From Psychrobacillus sp. FSL K6-2836 (lineage in GTDB: Bacteria > Bacillota > Bacilli > Bacillales_A > Planococcaceae): DNA of 64,000 bases. The notes under the pieces were generated by a model, which saw only the letters and a program-made list of their open reading frames with translations, did not search any database and was not told where the DNA came from. The stretch is from assembly GCF_038003085.1 (NCBI RefSeq), contig NZ_JBBOOM010000001.1, positions 4,030,001-4,094,000 on the forward strand. The letters are read 5' to 3'. A program made the translations under genes and the position numbers. Shown in pieces: positions 53,088 to 62,481 of this stretch. Positions within the stretch are counted from its first letter, which is position 1. The number at the start of each line of letters is the position of its first letter.

Positions 53088-53318
53088 CTTTTGAAATCGT
53101 GGAGCTACTTTCCCATTTTTACGATCACGGTTCAATAAGAATCCTGCAAAGAAGCCTAATCCTAGAACCGTAAATATTAATCCACTTATAAATTGTACGG
53201 CTAAGCCACCAATAGGGAGGATTTGCAATCCGAAAAATGTATCTCTCATTAATTTAATCCCAAATGCTGCTAAAATTCCAGGAATTAATAACACGATTAA
53301 AGCCGCTAAACGAGCCAT
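53067..53318 (-). CDS. yqzF: YqzF family membrane protein (DUF2627)
   Basis: 83 residues; ARLAALIVLLIPGILAAFGIKLMRDTFFG and a second hydrophobic segment, ending in a basic tail. This is the DUF2627 pattern, and it adjoins bkdR in B. subtilis too. AGGAGTG on the minus strand supports ATG 53318 rather than the longer upstream frame. Function unknown. Confidence 0.9.
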   Translation of the reverse strand: MARLAALIVLLIPGILAAFGIKLMRDTFFGLQILPIGGLAVQFISGLIFTVLGLGFFAGFLLNRDRKNGKVAPRFQKKKDVDL

Positions 53319-53367
53319 TTTTTTCACTCCTGTTCTTACTAATTTAATTTTACTATCAACAATATGA

Positions 53368-53396
53368 TTGTCAACGAAAGAAACTTGCGTTATGAT
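53368..53396 (+). promoter_or_regulatory. sigma-A promoter for bkdR
   Basis: TTGTCA, 17-bp spacer, TATGAT: a near-consensus vegetative promoter about 50 bp before the bkdR start, divergent from yqzF. Confidence 0.6.
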
Positions 53397-53446
53397 AAAT
53401 GAGAAGTGCAATAAGTTGCAGATGATTAATGGGGGTGTGCATATTC

Positions 53447-55468
53447 TTGCAAAACATAATTATAGTAGGCGCAGGTAATGGAGGATATGCACTTTTGAAA
53501 TTGATACAACAGGCTGAATATCTTCAAGTAATAGCCATTGTAGACATTGATGAAAAAGCTCCCGGGTTAAAACTTGCAAAAGAGATTAATATTCCTACGT
53601 ATAAGGATTGGAAGCCTCTCCTAAATGGCGATATTCAGATCATCATTGATGTTACGGGAAACCAAGAGGTATTTCAGGAGCTTCTTGCAAATAGACCTGC
53701 CACTGCGGTATTAATACCGGGCGAAATTGCCAACTTAATTGTTTCACTTTTAGAAGAAAAAAATAAGTATATAAACATTATTGATCACAAAACGATGATG
53801 CAGGAGTTAATCTTCAATTCAATTGAAGAAGGTATGATTGGAATTGATGATCAGGGTATCGTGAATCTATTCAACAAAAGTGCAGAAAAAATGACCCGAA
53901 TATCCGTCGAAAATGCCATTGGAAAACATGTCCATGAGGTTATCTCATTAAGTGAATTACCGAGAGTGTTCGATACGGAGCGTGTCGAGCTAAACAAAGA
54001 ACTCATTCTTGAAAGCGGTACCAAAATTGTCACCTCGCGCTATCCGATGATAAACGAAGAAGGGAAAACAGTTGGTGCCTTTGCAGTTTTCAAGGATATT
54101 TCGGAAGTAGTTCGATTAGCTGAAGAAATTACAAACCTAACAGAAATTCAAAAAATGTTAGAGGCTATTATTTATTCAAGTGATGATGCGATATCCGTTG
54201 TTGACGAAGATGGTAAAGGAATTCTTATTAATCCTGCCTATTCAAGAATAACTGGTTTTAGTGAAGATGAAGTCATTGGGCAACCTGCAACAGCGGATAT
54301 TTCTGAAGGGGAAAGTATCCATTTAAAAGTGTTGCAAACTCGCAAACCGATTCGTGGTGTTAATCTCCGTGTTGGTAAGCAGAAAAAAGATGTTATCGTT
54401 AATGTAGCTCCTATCATCGTTAACCAACAGCTAAAAGGTAGTGTCGGAGTTATACACGATATGACCGAGATGCGAGGATTAATGAAAGAATTAGACCAAG
54501 CTCGCACGCTGATCAGAACGTTAGGGGCAACTTATAGCTTTGAAGATATCGTCGGTACATCAAACGAAATAAACTTCACGATTGAGCAAGCTAAGCTAGC
54601 AGCAAGTGCTCCAGTGACCGTTCTCTTAAGGGGAGAGGTCGGTGCTGGAAAAGACTTATTTGCTCTTGCTATACACAGTGAAAGTAACCGATCGGGTTAT
54701 CCGTTCCTTCGTGTAAACTGTAGCTCAGGGGAAGAGCATTTGCTAGAAACGGAACTGTTTGGATCAGAAAAAGATGGGTTTATACAACCTGGAATTTTTG
54801 AACAAGCAATAAATGGAACCATTTTCTTGGACGAAGTTGGGGAACTTACGAAAAAGACACAGGCAAAGCTGCTACGTGCTCTTAGAGAAAATGCAATCAT
54901 TCGGGTAGAAGGAACGACATCTATACCTGTAGATGTGAGAATCATCGCATCAAGTAGCTTGAATCTCGAAAAAGCAATGCTAGAAGGTACTTTTAGAGAA
55001 GATTTTTATTATCAATTGAATCGAATGCCGATTCATATACCTTCCTTACGTAATCGTAAGCAGGATATTCCGGCAATAGCTGAGCATTTACTCGTAAAGT
55101 TAAATCAAGAATTTGGTCGAAATATAGAAGGATTTTCAGAAGAAGCAATGGAGAGTTTACTTCTATATGATTGGCCGGGGAATGTTCGGGAGCTGGAAAA
55201 TGTCATTAGTCGTTCGATGATCTTTTTGCAGCCGAATGATCGAATAGTGGAAGAGTCCCACCTACCAAAGTCAATGCTAGTTTTACCAAGTGAGGACAAG
55301 GGAGAGACTTCACTTGGCACATTAGCAGAACAAATGGATGAAATGGAAAAGAAAGTGTTGGCACAAGCATTAAAAGTTTCTGGGGGAAATAAATCACGAA
55401 CCGCCAAACAACTTAACATTTCACTCCGCACGCTATATTACAAGTTAGAAAAATATCATTTAGCATAA
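53447..55468 (+). CDS. bkdR: BkdR-like enhancer-binding-protein family regulator lacking the GAFTGA loop
   Basis: About 673 residues: N-terminal Rossmann-like domain (IIIVGAGNGGYALLKLI), two PAS domains (about 110-220 and 235-345), an AAA+ domain with Walker A RGEVGAGKD and Walker B TIFLDEVGEL, and a Fis-type HTH (NKSRTAKQLNISLRTLYYKLEKY). Between ELFGSEK and GIFEQA the sigma-54-contact GAFTGA loop is missing (DGFIQP). Regulates the downstream branched-chain genes by position. TTG 53447 follows GGGGGTG; ATG 53429 is an alternative. Confidence 0.88.
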   Translation: MQNIIIVGAGNGGYALLKLIQQAEYLQVIAIVDIDEKAPGLKLAKEINIPTYKDWKPLLNGDIQIIIDVTGNQEVFQELLANRPATAVLIPGEIANLIVSLLEEKNKYINIIDHKTMMQELIFNSIEEGMIGIDDQGIVNLFNKSAEKMTRISVENAIGKHVHEVISLSELPRVFDTERVELNKELILESGTKIVTSRYPMINEEGKTVGAFAVFKDISEVVRLAEEITNLTEIQKMLEAIIYSSDDAISVVDEDGKGILINPAYSRITGFSEDEVIGQPATADISEGESIHLKVLQTRKPIRGVNLRVGKQKKDVIVNVAPIIVNQQLKGSVGVIHDMTEMRGLMKELDQARTLIRTLGATYSFEDIVGTSNEINFTIEQAKLAASAPVTVLLRGEVGAGKDLFALAIHSESNRSGYPFLRVNCSSGEEHLLETELFGSEKDGFIQPGIFEQAINGTIFLDEVGELTKKTQAKLLRALRENAIIRVEGTTSIPVDVRIIASSSLNLEKAMLEGTFREDFYYQLNRMPIHIPSLRNRKQDIPAIAEHLLVKLNQEFGRNIEGFSEEAMESLLLYDWPGNVRELENVISRSMIFLQPNDRIVEESHLPKSMLVLPSEDKGETSLGTLAEQMDEMEKKVLAQALKVSGGNKSRTAKQLNISLRTLYYKLEKYHLA

Positions 55469-55543
55469 ATGGGAAACACTTCAAACAATAGGGGTATTGA
55501 ATATATAAGTACAACCCATTTTAACTACTAGGAGGAACTACAC

Positions 55544-56638
55544 ATGGAAATCTTTAAATATATGGAAACTTATGATTACGAACAATTGGTATTCTGCCAG
55601 GATAAAACTTCAGGGTTAAAAGCAATAATTGCAATTCACGATACAACTTTAGGTCCGGCACTTGGTGGGACTCGTATGTGGAATTATGCAACTGAAGAAG
55701 AAGCGATTGAGGATGCATTACGTCTTGCAAAAGGTATGACTTATAAAAATGCAGCTGCAGGTCTAAACCTTGGTGGTGGTAAAACCGTAATAATCGGGGA
55801 TCCATTAAAGGATAAAAATGAAGAAATGTTCCGTGCTTTCGGTCGTTTCATCCAAGGGTTAAATGGTCGTTATATTACAGCAGAGGATGTTGGTACAACT
55901 GTAGCGGACATGGACTTAATCCATGAAGAAACTAACTATGTAACTGGTATTTCAGAAGCATTTGGTTCTTCAGGTAATCCATCACCAGTAACAGCTTACG
56001 GAGTTTATGTTGGGATGAAAGCTGCCGCTAAAGAAGCATTTGGCTCAGATTCTTTAGAAGGTAAAACTGTAGCAGTACAAGGTGTTGGTAATGTAGCATA
56101 CACGCTTTGCGAATACCTACACAAAGAAGGCGCAAAACTAATTGTTGCAGATATTAACCAAGTATCGGTTGACCGTGCAGTGAATGCATTCGGAGCAGTT
56201 CAAGTTGATGTGAACGACATTTACTCGGTAGAAGCAGATATTTTTGCTCCATGTGCTTTAGGTGCGATTATTAATGACAATACAATTCCACAACTAAAAG
56301 CGAAAGTAATTGCTGGTTCAGCAAATAACCAATTACGTGAAACAACACATGGAGATATAATCCATGAAATGGGCATTGTTTATGCTCCAGATTATGTTAT
56401 TAACTCAGGTGGCGTTATTAATGTAGCGGATGAATTATATGGCTACAATGCGGAGCGTGCAATGAAACGTGTAGCAACTATTTATGATAAAATCGAACGT
56501 ATTTTTGAAATTTCAAAACGCGATGGTGTTCCATCATATGTTGCTGCTGACCGTTTGGCGGAAGAGCGTATTGCTCGAGTAAGTAAATCTCGTAGTCAAT
56601 TCCTACAAAATGGAAAACATATTTTAAACGGACGTTAA
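55544..56638 (+). CDS. bcd: leucine/branched-chain amino acid dehydrogenase
   Basis: NAD-dependent oxidative deamination of Leu, Ile and Val to 2-oxoacids that feed the bkd complex. 364 residues; GGTRMWNY, catalytic lysine in [12 protein letters not shown] (Lys80), [13 protein letters not shown], and the Rossmann motif [22 protein letters not shown] precedes ATG 55544. In B. subtilis ptb lies before and buk after this gene; both are missing here. Confidence 0.95.
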   Translation: MEIFKYMETYDYEQLVFCQDKTSGLKAIIAIHDTTLGPALGGTRMWNYATEEEAIEDALRLAKGMTYKNAAAGLNLGGGKTVIIGDPLKDKNEEMFRAFGRFIQGLNGRYITAEDVGTTVADMDLIHEETNYVTGISEAFGSSGNPSPVTAYGVYVGMKAAAKEAFGSDSLEGKTVAVQGVGNVAYTLCEYLHKEGAKLIVADINQVSVDRAVNAFGAVQVDVNDIYSVEADIFAPCALGAIINDNTIPQLKAKVIAGSANNQLRETTHGDIIHEMGIVYAPDYVINSGGVINVADELYGYNAERAMKRVATIYDKIERIFEISKRDGVPSYVAADRLAEERIARVSKSRSQFLQNGKHILNGR

Positions 56639-56671
56639 TACAACAACTAATTTCATCTATTGAACTAAAGT

Positions 56672-56703
56672 AGGCCGTCTTTCTTTTAAAGTAAAGCGGC
56701 CTT
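56672..56703 (+). terminator. weak stem-loop between bcd and lpdV
   Basis: GGCCGTCTTT pairs with AAAGCGGCC with one bulge; only a short T-tract follows. Likely partial attenuation within the operon. Confidence 0.45.
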
Positions 56704-56733
56704 CTTAGATGGAAATAAAAGGAGATGGTAAAG

Positions 56734-58164
56734 TTGGCAAAAGATTATGATGTAGTAATTATCGGTGGGGGTACTGGCGGATATGTTGCTGCTATACGTT
56801 CGGCTCAACTTGGATTAAAAACAGCAATCGTTGAAAAAGGAAATTTAGGTGGTACTTGCTTACATAAAGGCTGTATTCCAAGTAAAGCTTTACTTCGTAG
56901 TGCTGAAGTGTATGCAACTACTAAAAATCATGCAGCGGATTTCGGTGTAAATACTGGAGAGGTAACACTAGACTTTAGTCGAGTACAGGCACGCAAGGAA
57001 TCTATCGTCAACCAATTACATCAAGGTGTGCAAGGCTTGATGAAAAAAGGGAAAATAGATGTTTATGAAGGTACAGGTAGAATGTTAGGACCTTCTATTT
57101 TTTCACCTTCTCCAGGTGGAACTATATCTGTAGAAATGAACAATGGCGATGAAAACGAAATGCTTATACCGAAAAACGTAGTGATCGCAACAGGTTCAAG
57201 ACCTCGTACATTACCAGGCTTAACAATTGACGGACAATTTGTCATGAGTTCCGATGAAGCTTTGTCAATGACAGAGTTACCAAAATCTATTTTAATAGTA
57301 GGTGGCGGAGTTATTGGAATTGAATGGGCATCTATGCTTAATGATTTTGGAGTAGAAGTAACTGTGATCGAGTATGCTGATCGTATCATTCCGACAGAGG
57401 ATAAAGATATCTCGAAAGAAATGCAAAAGCTATTATCAAAAAAGGGTATAACATTTGTAACAAGTGCAAAAGTACTCCCAGAGACATTAGAAACAAAAGA
57501 AAAAGAAGTGCAAATTTCAGCAGAAATTAATGGTGAAACGAAAACCTTCGCTGCAGAAAAGATGTTAGTTTCTGTTGGCAGACAAGCAAATATAGAAGGT
57601 ATTGGCATTGAAAATACAGATATCGTTGTAGAAAAAGGATTTATCCAAGTATCAGAAACTTTACAAACAAAAGAATCTCATATATATGCAATTGGAGATG
57701 TGATCGGTGGACTTCAACTGGCGCATGTGGCTAGTCATGAAGGAATTACGGCGATTGAACATATTGCTGGTAACGATATCACTCCAATTGACTATGCATT
57801 AGTTTCACGTTGCATCTATTCGAATCCTGAAGCTTCAAGCGTTGGTATTACCGAACAACAAGCAAAGGAACAAGGATTTGATGTAAAGGTTGGTAAATTC
57901 TCATTTAAAGCGATTGGAAAAGCACTTGTTTACGGCGAATCTGATGGTTTCGTGAAAATTGTTGCAGACAAAAAGACAAATGATATTCTAGGGGTTCATA
58001 TGATTGGACCACATGTAACCGATATGATTTCAGAAGCTGGTTTAGCAATGGTTTTAGACGCAACACCTTGGGAAATTGCCCATACGATTCACCCACACCC
58101 TACACTAAGTGAAGTAATGGGTGAAGCAGCACTTGCTGTAGATGGTAAAGCTATACACAACTAG
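56734..58164 (+). CDS. lpdV: dihydrolipoyl dehydrogenase (E3) of the branched-chain complex
   Basis: FAD enzyme that reoxidises the lipoyl arm with NAD. 476 residues; DYDVVIIGGGTGGYVAAIRSAQLG (FAD), redox disulfide GGTCLHKGCIPSKAL, NAD loop ILIVGGGVIGIEWASM, and C-terminal HTIHPHPTLSEVMGEAA with the catalytic His. TTG 56734 is preferred since AAAGGAGA is 9 bases upstream; ATG 56725 is too close to it. Confidence 0.95.
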   Translation: MAKDYDVVIIGGGTGGYVAAIRSAQLGLKTAIVEKGNLGGTCLHKGCIPSKALLRSAEVYATTKNHAADFGVNTGEVTLDFSRVQARKESIVNQLHQGVQGLMKKGKIDVYEGTGRMLGPSIFSPSPGGTISVEMNNGDENEMLIPKNVVIATGSRPRTLPGLTIDGQFVMSSDEALSMTELPKSILIVGGGVIGIEWASMLNDFGVEVTVIEYADRIIPTEDKDISKEMQKLLSKKGITFVTSAKVLPETLETKEKEVQISAEINGETKTFAAEKMLVSVGRQANIEGIGIENTDIVVEKGFIQVSETLQTKESHIYAIGDVIGGLQLAHVASHEGITAIEHIAGNDITPIDYALVSRCIYSNPEASSVGITEQQAKEQGFDVKVGKFSFKAIGKALVYGESDGFVKIVADKKTNDILGVHMIGPHVTDMISEAGLAMVLDATPWEIAHTIHPHPTLSEVMGEAALAVDGKAIHN

Positions 58165-58325
58165 AAAAGCGCTGGAAGAATTGCGCTAAAGGCGCACTTG
58201 GCCGAGGAGAAATCAGTCTAAGTTCGCGAAATCCTGTCGCAACGAATGACTAACCTGCATCGTGTGGCCCCGCAAGTCTCCGCGGAAAGCGTCCACATGA
58301 AACGGAAATCACAGGAATATTTGTT
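58165..58325. repeat. R4/R2 composite repeat inside the bkd operon
   Basis: Starts with R4-like AAAGCGCTGGAAG and ends with an R2 right end (CCCCGCAAGTCTCCGCGGAAAGCGTCCAC, then CGGAAATC). The following 58326-58500 holds no gene, only the leader of bkdAA. The gap of 336 bp separates E3 from E1-alpha in what should be one operon. Confidence 0.55.
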
Positions 58326-58500
58326 CTTTAAAGCCCCATTTATCCAGTGTTCACAGGATATCTTTATGTACTTTCTATCTTTCTAGAAAAGTGCAATCGC
58401 CTACTCAAGCTATGAAAAAGGCTGGGGCACTAAAGTTAGCTATACATGGGATGAAAAGCAATCAATTAATACTTATACTTTTATAAAGGGGGAGTTCTAG

Positions 58501-59511
58501 ATGACAACAAATCGTCATGAAGAATTAGGTTTAACAAATGAAGATGTGTTAACAATGTTTGAAACGATGCTAATGGCACGCCGTATCGATGAGCGTATGT
58601 GGTTATTAAACCGTGCTGGGAAAATTCCTTTTGTTATTTCTTGTCAAGGTCAAGAAGCCGCTCAAGTAGGAGCAGCTTTTGCACTTGATAATACAAAAGA
58701 CTATATTGCACCTTATTATCGTGATATGGGTGTTGTTTTACATTTCGGAATGACTGCAAAAGATTTAATGCTTTCAGCTTTTGCAAAAGCTGAGGATCCG
58801 AACTCTGGTGGTCGTCAAATGCCAGGGCATTTTGGTCAAAAGAAAAATAGAATCCTAACTGGTTCTTCACCTGTTACAACTCAGCTCCCACATGCTGTGG
58901 GAGTAGCTCTAGCTGCGAAAATTGAGAAAAAGGATTTTATTACCTTTGTAACGCTTGGAGAGGGTTCCTCTAACCAAGGGGATTTCCATGAAGGACTAAA
59001 CTTTGCAGGAGTTCACCAATTACCATGTATTACAATGGTTGAAAATAATAACTATGCTATTTCTGTACCGTTTGATCGCCAGGTTGCGAGTAAAACAGTT
59101 GCAGACCGTGCTTCCAGTTATGGTATGCCTGGTGTAACTGTAGACGGGAAAGATCCAGTCGAAGTTTACCGAGTAGTGAAGGAAGCTGCGGATCGTGCAC
59201 GTAACGGTGAAGGTCCAAGCTTGATAGAAGCAGTGACATATAGATTAACTGCTCACTCTTCTGATGACGATGACAGACAATACCGTACAGCAGAAGATAT
59301 TGCGGAGGGTAAAGCATTAGATCCACTTATTACATTCGCGAAATATTTGCGTGACTTAGATATTTTATCTACAGATTTAGAAAAAGAGATTAATGATCGT
59401 ATTATGAAGGAAGTAAATGAAGCAACTGACTATGCAGAAAGTGCTCCATATGCTGCACCTGAAGATGCGCTATTGCATGTATACGCTGAAAAAGACGGGG
59501 GGAACGCATAA
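58501..59511 (+). CDS. bkdAA: branched-chain 2-oxoacid dehydrogenase E1 alpha subunit
   Basis: Thiamine-diphosphate-dependent decarboxylase component. 336 residues; MLMARRIDERMWLLNRAGKIPF, GRQMPGHFGQ, the ThDP motif LGEGSSNQGDFHEGLNFAGVHQLPCITMVENNNYAIS, and the phospho-loop-like YRLTAHSSDDDDRQYR are visible. AAAGGGGGAG precedes ATG. Overlaps bkdAB by one base. Confidence 0.95.
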   Translation: MTTNRHEELGLTNEDVLTMFETMLMARRIDERMWLLNRAGKIPFVISCQGQEAAQVGAAFALDNTKDYIAPYYRDMGVVLHFGMTAKDLMLSAFAKAEDPNSGGRQMPGHFGQKKNRILTGSSPVTTQLPHAVGVALAAKIEKKDFITFVTLGEGSSNQGDFHEGLNFAGVHQLPCITMVENNNYAISVPFDRQVASKTVADRASSYGMPGVTVDGKDPVEVYRVVKEAADRARNGEGPSLIEAVTYRLTAHSSDDDDRQYRTAEDIAEGKALDPLITFAKYLRDLDILSTDLEKEINDRIMKEVNEATDYAESAPYAAPEDALLHVYAEKDGGNA

Positions 59512-60494
59512 TGGCAATCATGTCTTATATTGATGCAATCACACTTGCAATGAAAGAAGAAATGACTCGTGATGAACGCGTTTTCGTACTTGGGGAAGAT
59601 GTTGGTCGTAAGGGTGGAGTATTCAAAGCAACAAACGGTCTCTATGATGAATTTGGAGAGTATCGTGTGCTAGATACACCTCTTGCAGAATCTGCTATAG
59701 CTGGAGTTGGAATAGGTGCTGCAATGTATGGGCTACGTCCAATTGCAGAAATGCAGTTTGCTGACTTTATCATGCCTGCTGTAAACCAAATTATTTCCGA
59801 AGCATCACGTATTCGTTACCGTTCTAACAATGATTGGACTTGTCCGATTGTTTTCAGAGCTCCATTTGGTGGAGGAATTCACGGAGCACTTTATCATTCA
59901 CAATCGGTGGAAGCAATTTTTGCTAACCAACCTGGGTTGAAAATTGTTATTCCATCTACACCGTACGATGCTAAAGGTCTGTTAAAAGCGGCAATTCGCG
60001 ATGAAGATCCTGTTATGTTCTTTGAGCATAAACGTGCGTACCGCCTTATTAAAGGGGAAGTTCCCGAAGAAGATTATACAATAGAAATCGGTAAAGCAGA
60101 TGTGAAGCGTGAAGGCGAAGATATTACAGTTATTACGTACGGCCTTGCTGTTCATTTTGCTTTACAGGCTGCGGAACGCTTAGAAAAAGACGGTATTTCT
60201 GCGCATATTCTTGATTTACGTACTATTTATCCTTTAGATAAAGAGGGAATTATTGAAGCTGCATCTAAAACAGGTAAAGTCCTTTTAGTAACAGAAGATA
60301 ACAAAGAAGGTAGTATTATAGGGGAAGTTGCTGCAATTATTGCAGAAAACTGCTTATTTGACCTAGATGCACCGATTATGCGTCTTGCTGGTCCTGATAT
60401 TCCAGCTATGCCATATGCACCAACGATGGAAAAATTCTTCATGATCAATCCAGATAAAGTTGAAAAAGCGATGCGTGAGCTAGCGGAATACTAA
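59511..60494 (+). CDS. bkdAB: branched-chain 2-oxoacid dehydrogenase E1 beta subunit
   Basis: 327 residues; VFVLGEDVGRKGGVFKATNGLYDEFG, DTPLAESAIAGVGIGAAMYGLRPIAEMQFADF and PIVFRAPFGGGIHGALYHSQSVEA are transketolase-type E1 beta signatures. Forms the heterotetramer with BkdAA. Starts at the last base of bkdAA, showing coupling. Confidence 0.95.
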   Translation: MAIMSYIDAITLAMKEEMTRDERVFVLGEDVGRKGGVFKATNGLYDEFGEYRVLDTPLAESAIAGVGIGAAMYGLRPIAEMQFADFIMPAVNQIISEASRIRYRSNNDWTCPIVFRAPFGGGIHGALYHSQSVEAIFANQPGLKIVIPSTPYDAKGLLKAAIRDEDPVMFFEHKRAYRLIKGEVPEEDYTIEIGKADVKREGEDITVITYGLAVHFALQAAERLEKDGISAHILDLRTIYPLDKEGIIEAASKTGKVLLVTEDNKEGSIIGEVAAIIAENCLFDLDAPIMRLAGPDIPAMPYAPTMEKFFMINPDKVEKAMRELAEY

Positions 60495-60509
60495 CTTCAT
60501 TCAGTAAAA

Positions 60510-60632
60510 AAAGACTTTGCCAAATGAAGTTAATGCCTCCGGCGGATGTCACAGATTTTTTTAAGGAATTTATCGAGCAAGCAAGCTCGATAAAAATCTG
60601 GACCCAAATACGCCAAGGCGAATTTGATAAGG
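60510..60632. repeat. intergenic hairpin repeat R5 between bkdAB and bkdB
   Basis: Nested palindrome: CAGATTTTT ... AAAAATCTG encloses TTATCGAGC ... GCTCGATAA. Outer parts GCCTCCGGCGGATGTCACAG and CGCCAAGGCG are GC-rich. The pattern is distinct from R1-R4. It lies within an operon and could influence E2 expression. Confidence 0.6.
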
Positions 60633-60642
60633 AGGAAAACGA

Positions 60643-61953
60643 ATGGCAATCGAACAAATAAAAATGCCCCAGTTAGGGGAAAGTGTAACTGAAGGAACGA
60701 TAGAAAAATGGTTAGTAAAACCAGGGGATCACGTAAACAAATATGATGCTCTAGCGGAAGTTAACACGGACAAAGTAACAGCTGAAGTGCCATCTTCTTT
60801 TACAGGAATTATTAAAGAATTGATCGCAAACGAAGGAGACACACTAGCTGTTGGTGAAATCGTTTGTACAATAGAAACAGAAGGTGGAACTTCAGCTTCT
60901 GAGGGAATAGTGGAGGTAAAAGAGGCTGCTCCTGAAGAGCCTACTGCTGAAACTGTTAAACCTGCGGAAGTACAAAAGCACGCAGCACCTGTAGAACGTG
61001 AAAAGGGTGCCAAAGCGCGTTATTCACCTGCAGTGCTTAAGATTTCACAGGAGCATGGTATCGATCTTTCTCTTGTTACTGGTACAGGAAACGAAGGACG
61101 TATAACTCGTAAGGATTTACTGAAAATTGTTGAGAGTGGAGAAATTCCAGTTGCAAAAGTGGAGCAAGAGGCAATCTTAACTCCTTCTACGCCTGTTGCA
61201 ACAAGTGCACCTGCTCCAAAACCAGCACCAGCTAACATTCCAGTAGCAGTTGGAGATATCGAAATCCCTGTGACCGGTGTGCGGAAAGCAATTGCAGCAA
61301 ATATGCTACGCAGTAAACATGAAGCTCCTCACGCATGGACAATGATTGAAGTGGATGTTACGAGCATGGTTCAATACCGTGACTCTATCAAAAATGAATT
61401 CAAACAAAAAGAAGGATTTAATGTTACCTACTTCGCTTTCTTCGTGAAAGCTGTTTCGCAAGCATTAAAAGAATTCCCTATGATGAATTCCATGTGGGCT
61501 GGAGACAAAATCGTTCAGAAAAAAGACATCAATATTTCGATCGCAGTAGCGACAGAAGATGCGCTATACGTTCCAGTTATTAAAAATGCTGACGAAAAAA
61601 CGATTAAAGGTATTGGTCGTGAAGTAAACGAACTTGCTTCAAAAGTGCGTTCTGGCAAGCTAAAATCAGATGAAATGCAAGGTGGTACATTCACTGTAAA
61701 CAATACAGGATCATTTGGTTCTGTTCAGTCTATGGGAATTATCAACTACCCACAAGCGGCTATTCTTCAAGTAGAATCGATTGTAAAACGTCCTGTGATT
61801 ATGGACGGTGGAATGATTGCTGCGCGTGATATGGTAAACTTATGTCTTTCATTAGATCACCGTGTACTAGACGGCTTAGTTGCCGGTCGTTTCTTAGCAC
61901 GTGTGAAAGAAATACTGGAGAATATTACAAAAGAAAATACATCCGTTTATTAA
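60643..61953 (+). CDS. bkdB: dihydrolipoyl acyltransferase (E2) of the branched-chain complex
   Basis: 436 residues: N-terminal lipoyl domain (lysine in EVNTDKVTAEVPS, residue about 44), Ala/Pro-rich linker, peripheral subunit-binding domain (ARYSPAVLKISQEHGIDLSLVTGTGNEGRITRKDL), a second linker, and the catalytic domain ending LSLDHRVLDGLVAGRFL. Core of the complex. AAGGAGG precedes ATG 60643. Confidence 0.95.
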   Translation: MAIEQIKMPQLGESVTEGTIEKWLVKPGDHVNKYDALAEVNTDKVTAEVPSSFTGIIKELIANEGDTLAVGEIVCTIETEGGTSASEGIVEVKEAAPEEPTAETVKPAEVQKHAAPVEREKGAKARYSPAVLKISQEHGIDLSLVTGTGNEGRITRKDLLKIVESGEIPVAKVEQEAILTPSTPVATSAPAPKPAPANIPVAVGDIEIPVTGVRKAIAANMLRSKHEAPHAWTMIEVDVTSMVQYRDSIKNEFKQKEGFNVTYFAFFVKAVSQALKEFPMMNSMWAGDKIVQKKDINISIAVATEDALYVPVIKNADEKTIKGIGREVNELASKVRSGKLKSDEMQGGTFTVNNTGSFGSVQSMGIINYPQAAILQVESIVKRPVIMDGGMIAARDMVNLCLSLDHRVLDGLVAGRFLARVKEILENITKENTSVY

Positions 61954-61962
61954 TAAAACATG

Positions 61963-61994
61963 AAAAAGGTAGGGCATTCTTGCTCTACCTTTTT
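61963..61994 (+). terminator. terminator after bkdB
   Basis: Stem AAAAAGGTAGGGC/GCTCTACCTTTT (one G-T pair) with a short loop and T-run. Confidence 0.85.
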
Positions 61995-62043
61995 GCTGAT
62001 TACGGGTATATTAAATTCATTGTGTATTACAAAAGAGATATAG

Positions 62044-62244
62044 TTAACTTTTATCCAAAAGAAGAATTAGATAACTACCTGCACAAAGAAAAATTGCTAC
62101 TTCAGTTAATAAAAACATTAAAAATTCAAGTGAAGTTAGTTTTCTGTCTCTTTTAGTCCTTTTAAAATGTCTATAGTAATAGATGGAACATACGAGTAGT
62201 ATTATCGCAGATATTTGAAATATGTTCTCCACTAGACTAACCAA
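62044..62244 (-). CDS. small hypothetical two-helix membrane protein
   Basis: 66 residues with two hydrophobic helices (ISAIILLVCSIYYY and MFLLTEVAIFLCAGSYLILLL) joined by a strongly basic loop (HFKRTKRDRK). Starts at TTG 62244 with AAGGAG 8-9 bases upstream on the minus strand. No family recognised. The good ribosome binding site and membrane-like composition support a real gene, but it could be a chance frame. Confidence 0.5.
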   Translation of the reverse strand: MVSLVENIFQISAIILLVCSIYYYRHFKRTKRDRKLTSLEFLMFLLTEVAIFLCAGSYLILLLDKS

Positions 62245-62406
62245 AAAATCATCTCCTTAAAAATTGGGAATGAGCTGTTAAGATTTTATGTCTCTATTAA
62301 AATAAACAGAAGTAGAAATTTTTGTCCGTAAACGATAAATTCATTTTCCCCTAAAAAAGTTTTTCCACTTTTCCTATATTCCAATTAATTCGAGCCCCTT
62401 TCGTTT

Positions 62407-62445
62407 ACTTTTTAATCGTTGTTCGATAGCATTTAAAAAGTAAGT
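62407..62445. repeat. inverted repeat upstream of the LLM oxidoreductase gene
   Basis: TTACTTTTTAA (62407-62417) and TTAAAAAGTAA (62435-62445) are perfect 11-bp inverted copies with a 17-nt loop, ending 36 bp before the start codon. It could be an operator or transcript hairpin. The rest of 62245-62481 shows no gene. Confidence 0.45.
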
Positions 62446-62481
62446 ATTTAAACGAGCATTTGTAGAAGGGAAGATAGATAG

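Noticed and set aside
57063-57608. 181-codon minus-strand frame inside lpdV
   Set aside because: Antisense shadow of a clearly identified gene; no ribosome binding site or family pattern.
61842-62156. 104-codon plus-strand frame across the bkdB end
   Set aside because: Out of frame with bkdB, no ribosome binding site, runs through the terminator.
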